Positions 5,093-7,913 of a stretch of 7,913 nucleotides of DNA are shown here, piece after piece. The position numbers and the translations under genes were made by a program. Location of the stretch: assembly GCA_964393115.1 (NCBI GenBank), contig CAYMST010000221.1:1-7913 (forward strand), read 5' to 3'. Positions within the stretch are counted from its first letter, which is position 1. Every line of letters begins with the position of its first letter. The notes below the pieces were generated by a model. That model worked only from the letters and a program-made list of their open reading frames with translations. It was not told where the DNA came from and made no database searches. The DNA comes from CAYMST01 sp964393115. GTDB taxonomy: Bacteria; Bacteroidota; Bacteroidia; Cytophagales; Cyclobacteriaceae.

Positions 5093-6400
5093 ATGAAGAC
5101 AAAGGGGACGAAAAAGGTAAATATTGTGACGTTAGGATGCTCGAAGAATCTCGTGGATTCAGAAGTATTACTTACTCAACTTCGTGGTAACGGAATCGAT
5201 GCGGAACACGAGTCTCAAAAGGAAAACGCTGAAGTTGTTGTGATCAATACGTGTGGCTTTATCGATAATGCTAAGCAAGAATCTATTGATACAATATTGG
5301 GGTATGCAGAAGCTAAGAATGCTGGTCTAGTAGAAAAGGTTTACGTGACAGGTTGTCTTTCCCATCGGTACAAAGATGATTTACAAAAAGAAATCCCTGA
5401 AGTTGATGCCTTTTTCGGAACGAACGAACTGCCTCAGCTACTGAAAAGGTTTAAAGCTGATTATAAGCATGAACTTATTGGTGAAAGAATTACTACCACC
5501 TCTTCTCATTATTCCTATTTGAAGATATCCGAAGGATGCGATAGGCCATGCTCGTTTTGTGCTATTCCACTGATGAGGGGCAAGCATGTCTCCAAGCCAA
5601 TTGAAGACTTACTCGTTGAGGCCAAAAGTTTAATCAAAGCAGGTACTAAAGAGATCATACTCATTGCACAAGACTCGACTTATTACGGTCTTGATTTATA
5701 TAAAAAGCGTGCTTTAAGCGATTTACTTAAAAGACTATCAGATTTGGAAGGTGCGGAATGGATTCGCTTACATTATGCCTTCCCGACCGGTTTTCCTATG
5801 GATGCCTTAGATGTCATGAAAGAACGCGATAATATCTGTAACTACTTGGATATCCCTTTACAGCATGGATCTACTAAGATGTTGCAGCTTATGAGACGAG
5901 GGATTACACGAGAGAAAACAGAAGATTTGGTCAATCGGATGCGCGATGCAGTACCTGATTTGGCGATTCGTACTACTTTGATTGCCGGTCACCCAGGAGA
6001 AGGACAAGCGGAGTTTGAAGAGATGCTAAGCTTTGTGGAGAAAATGCGTTTTGACAGACTTGGTGTTTTTCCATATTCCCATGAAGATGATACCCATTCT
6101 TTTACTATGGAAGATGATGTGTCAGACGATAATAAAGCGGATAGAGTACAAACTATTATGGAGACTCAGGAAGTGATTTCTAGAGCGTTAAATGAAACAA
6201 AAGTGGGTAAGTCATTTAAGGTACTAATAGACCGTAAGGAAGGAGAGTATTTTATAGGGCGAACCGAATATGACTCGCCCGAAGTGGATAATGAAGTATT
6301 GATTCCTGCAGAGGATAGCTACCTACGAATTGGTGATTTTTCAAAGGTGAAGATTATAGGAGCTACGGAGTTTGACCTACATGGAGAGTTAATAAAGTGA
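5093..6400 (+). CDS. rimO: Ribosomal protein S12 (aspartate) methylthiotransferase RimO
   Basis: A cytoplasmic radical-SAM enzyme that adds a methylthio group to the conserved aspartate of ribosomal protein S12, using two [4Fe-4S] clusters and S-adenosylmethionine. At 435 residues it has the usual family length. The N-terminal methylthiotransferase domain carries the three cluster cysteines Cys16 (T-L-G-C-S-K-N), Cys54 (I-N-T-C-G-F) and Cys88 (V-T-G-C-L). The radical-SAM core has Cys149-x3-Cys153-x2-Cys156 (S-E-G-C-D-R-P-C-S-F-C), and further typical segments are P-L-Q-H-G-S and T-T-L-I-A-G-H-P-G-E. A C-terminal TRAM domain spans roughly residues 369-435. The G-C-S-K-N-L-V-D-S-E start separates RimO from the tRNA enzyme MiaB. 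The ATG at 5093 is preferred over TTG 5072, which overlaps the promoter. The gene is monocistronic, divergent from the DUF6452/DUF6048 pair, and converges on the next gene with 6 bp between stops. All key residues are intact. Confidence 0.97.
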   Translation: MKTKGTKKVNIVTLGCSKNLVDSEVLLTQLRGNGIDAEHESQKENAEVVVINTCGFIDNAKQESIDTILGYAEAKNAGLVEKVYVTGCLSHRYKDDLQKEIPEVDAFFGTNELPQLLKRFKADYKHELIGERITTTSSHYSYLKISEGCDRPCSFCAIPLMRGKHVSKPIEDLLVEAKSLIKAGTKEIILIAQDSTYYGLDLYKKRALSDLLKRLSDLEGAEWIRLHYAFPTGFPMDALDVMKERDNICNYLDIPLQHGSTKMLQLMRRGITREKTEDLVNRMRDAVPDLAIRTTLIAGHPGEGQAEFEEMLSFVEKMRFDRLGVFPYSHEDDTHSFTMEDDVSDDNKADRVQTIMETQEVISRALNETKVGKSFKVLIDRKEGEYFIGRTEYDSPEVDNEVLIPAEDSYLRIGDFSKVKIIGATEFDLHGELIK

Positions 6401-6406
6401 AATTGT

Positions 6407-7564
6407 CTAATCAGGGTCGGACGGAGATGAATGAAGTAGGTCATCCATTTCACAATAAAACAACCCGTTTAATGAAGTTACCCAAACTTTTCCTTTGAAA
6501 CAGTTTATATTTCGCACTCCTAGGTCAGAAAGAGGAGCAGTGTATAATTCTTGATAATTATCGTCTGCTAATGAACGAACAAAAATTTGATTTGATAAAC
6601 TTGTAGATATTCCTATTTTATCGTTAAAACTAAAAATTAGGTTAATGTTTTCGTTGGTGTTTGGCACTGAGAAGTCTTGGTCAACTAGATCCCATTTTGC
6701 AGGTATAGAGGATTTTTTGTACAATCTGTGGTCATAAGTCAACATATAGTGTTCCTTACTAATTTTAAATGAACTTCTGACTCCTCCGCGATTACTGATA
6801 ATATTGGTTTCTGTTACTCTTCCAGAAGAATCTATATGTAAAAGAGGACTTCCAACCAGCTGTATGTAAAAGTCAGTGTCAATAGAAAAGAAATCAGTAA
6901 CGAAACCATGTGCATTATCCTTGGGATGATAGACTCTCTTAACTATTGGGCTCACCGTGGTGCAATTCTCGCTATTGATGTCATTGGGATCGGTTCCGAT
7001 TTGAAAGTTAATAATGTCAATTCCAGTATATCCATTATCGGAATTCGAATTGCCATTACTGACAAACAAGAATTGTCCTCTTGAGTTGAAGACTCCGACT
7101 TTACTTGAAGCACTTGCTAACACAATTTGGGAAGTGGATGAGTAGAGTGAAGAATCAAGCTCTTCCAACTTGATATACGCAGGGAAGGAAGGGGATAACA
7201 TACACCTTCCACTGCCAATTACGCTGGTTGTGAGATACATGGCATCTATGTCCCTTCTGAATAAAATAAGGTCATTAAATATAGCCGGGCGCTCGTTCAG
7301 TGGGGCACCAAAATTAGATATATAGGTCTGTTTGAACGAAAATGTATCTTCTAGTACTAACATTTCATTGACACCAGCGAAAGTTAGTTGATCATTGGAG
7401 ACCTTGGCGTTTAGGAGTATTTTTTCATCTCCTTGGAGGAAGCCAACTTCAGACCAAATGTCTGATGTAGACGGAGCCGTGATATCGTCGTCCTTTTGAC
7501 AAGATGTCAGAATTAATAGAGTAACAAGGATCAATACGTTGAATAGGGAACTGGTAAATTTCAT
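6407..7564 (-). CDS. Predicted surface-exposed lipoprotein, function unknown
   Basis: A 385-residue protein starting at the ATG at 7564. The frame extends upstream to a TTG at 7657, but those extra 31 residues would bury the signal peptide. Residues 1-21 are a classic lipoprotein signal: M-K-F, hydrophobic L-I-L-V-T-L-L-I-L, lipobox L-T-S-C. The Cys is followed by Q-K-D-D-D, which fits the lipoprotein export signal (Lys then two acidic residues after the Cys) that sends lipoproteins to the cell surface in Capnocytophaga-type Bacteroidota. The mature part is rich in short beta-strands with recurring loop patterns (G-V-F-N-S-R-G-Q-F-L-F-V-S-N-G, H-I-D-S-S-G-R-V, V-W-V-T-S-L-N-G-L-F-Y), suggesting a beta-propeller; this is inference from texture, not a recognised domain. 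No enzyme motif is recognised. It converges with rimO and has its own candidate promoter. Confidence 0.85.
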   Translation of the reverse strand: MKFTSSLFNVLILVTLLILTSCQKDDDITAPSTSDIWSEVGFLQGDEKILLNAKVSNDQLTFAGVNEMLVLEDTFSFKQTYISNFGAPLNERPAIFNDLILFRRDIDAMYLTTSVIGSGRCMLSPSFPAYIKLEELDSSLYSSTSQIVLASASSKVGVFNSRGQFLFVSNGNSNSDNGYTGIDIINFQIGTDPNDINSENCTTVSPIVKRVYHPKDNAHGFVTDFFSIDTDFYIQLVGSPLLHIDSSGRVTETNIISNRGGVRSSFKISKEHYMLTYDHRLYKKSSIPAKWDLVDQDFSVPNTNENINLIFSFNDKIGISTSLSNQIFVRSLADDNYQELYTAPLSDLGVRNINCFKGKVWVTSLNGLFYCEMDDLLHSSPSDPD

Positions 7565-7567
7565 TTT

Positions 7568-7599
7568 CAAAATTAAATTGATCTTAAATATTAGAACAA
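7568..7599 (-). promoter_or_regulatory. Candidate promoter of the surface lipoprotein gene
   Basis: On the minus strand: TTG (7599-7597), a 21-bp spacer, TAATTTTG (7575-7568), a full match to the phylum consensus. The element ends only 3 nt before the ATG at 7564, so transcription would start at or within the start codon. Either the messenger is leaderless or this AT-rich match is fortuitous. Confidence 0.4.
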
Positions 7600-7600
7600 G

Positions 7601-7620
7601 GTTCTCGCTTCGGCGAGGAC
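7601..7620. other. Stable hairpin with TTCG tetraloop upstream of the lipoprotein gene
   Basis: GTTCTCGC pairs with GCGAGGAC (8 bp, one G-T wobble) around TTCG, giving the very stable C(UUCG)G loop if the plus strand is transcribed. No T run follows on either strand, so it is not a standard terminator. It sits immediately upstream of the candidate -33 element of the lipoprotein gene and about 105 bp after the stop of the partial gene at the right edge. Its role is unclear. Confidence 0.5.
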
Positions 7621-7724
7621 TAATAAAGATGAATCTCCAGCTTTCCACTGTTGTCAACAGATATCGAAAAATAATCCTTTAGAAAAAGTTCAATGTGGAT
7701 GATTAGCCGATAAAAACATAATAA

Positions 7725-7913
7725 TTATGTCATATTGGACAAATAAGCAGTTACATACCTTATCTGGTTGTAGTCGTATTTGTTATTTAATTTTTCCTTG
7801 ATAGGTGTAGCGTTTAGGGTGTCAAGCGTTTTTGCAGCATCAGTGATTTCTAGAAGTGAGTTGCTTTCAAGAAAATCATGGACATCGAGCTTCTTTTCCT
7901 TAATACATTTCGC
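7725..7913 (-). CDS. 3' end of an unidentified gene, start outside window
   Basis: The minus strand is open from the window edge for 62 codons to a TAA at 7727-7725, while the other two minus-strand frames hit stops within 23 codons. The visible C-terminal residues are charged and helix-prone (K-E-K-K-L-D-V-H-D-F-L-E-S, then I-T-D-A-A-K-T-L-D-T-L-N, ending Q-I-R-Y-V-T-A-Y-L-S-N-M-T). I do not recognise the family. It would read in the same direction as the lipoprotein gene, 160 bp away and with a hairpin between, so co-transcription is uncertain. A chance open frame of this length is possible. Confidence 0.45.
   Translation of the reverse strand, partial: AKCIKEKKLDVHDFLESNSLLEITDAAKTLDTLNATPIKEKLNNKYDYNQIRYVTAYLSNMT

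Noticed and set aside
7565..7657. N-terminal extension of the surface lipoprotein to TTG at 7657
   Set aside because: It would put 31 mostly charged residues before a textbook lipoprotein signal peptide and would read through the hairpin and candidate promoter.

Overview
The window looks like a chromosomal stretch from a member of the Bacteroidota, plausibly a marine or environmental Cytophagales-type bacterium; the order is inference. The evidence is: several promoters of the Bacteroidota type (TTG about 20 nt before TAnnTTTG) with little Shine-Dalgarno sequence; the DUF6452/DUF6048 gene pair, which is confined to this phylum; a lipoprotein carrying the CQKDDD surface-export signature; GxVGxGTxxP-repeat 'tail-fibre-like' secreted proteins; and a moderately AT-rich composition. 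No tRNA, rRNA, CRISPR array, insertion sequence or prophage gene is visible.

Layout. Positions 1-1548 (+) hold the 3' part of a large modular repeat protein whose start lies left of the window. A gap of about 570 bp follows, with one candidate terminator, two doubtful micro-ORFs and, at its right end, a good promoter. Positions 2119-3654 (+) hold a complete paralogue with a signal peptide, closed by a strong hairpin terminator. On the minus strand, 4935-4498 and 4526-3693 form an overlapping pair, DUF6452-type lipoprotein then DUF6048-type membrane protein. The second gene ends inside the terminator hairpin of the converging repeat-protein gene. A 157-bp divergent promoter region separates this pair from rimO (5093-6400, +), which methylthiolates ribosomal protein S12. 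rimO converges, with 6 bp between stop codons, on a predicted surface lipoprotein gene (7564-6407, -). At the right edge a minus-strand reading frame enters from outside and stops at 7727-7725.

How the parts relate. Apart from the cytoplasmic enzyme RimO, all complete genes are predicted to be cell-envelope or secreted proteins. The most interesting part is the pair of modular fibre-like paralogues. They share interchangeable cassettes, each opening with GxVGxGTxxP, and a common C-terminal domain of about 115 residues ending in a coiled coil. The cassette order in the left gene is mirror-like (A-B-C-B'-A'). Its A cassette is much closer to the paralogue's A cassette than to its own second copy, and some identical tracts run 47-55 bp. 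This points to recent duplication, gene conversion or cassette exchange between surface-exposed proteins. The ligand or function cannot be read from the sequence.
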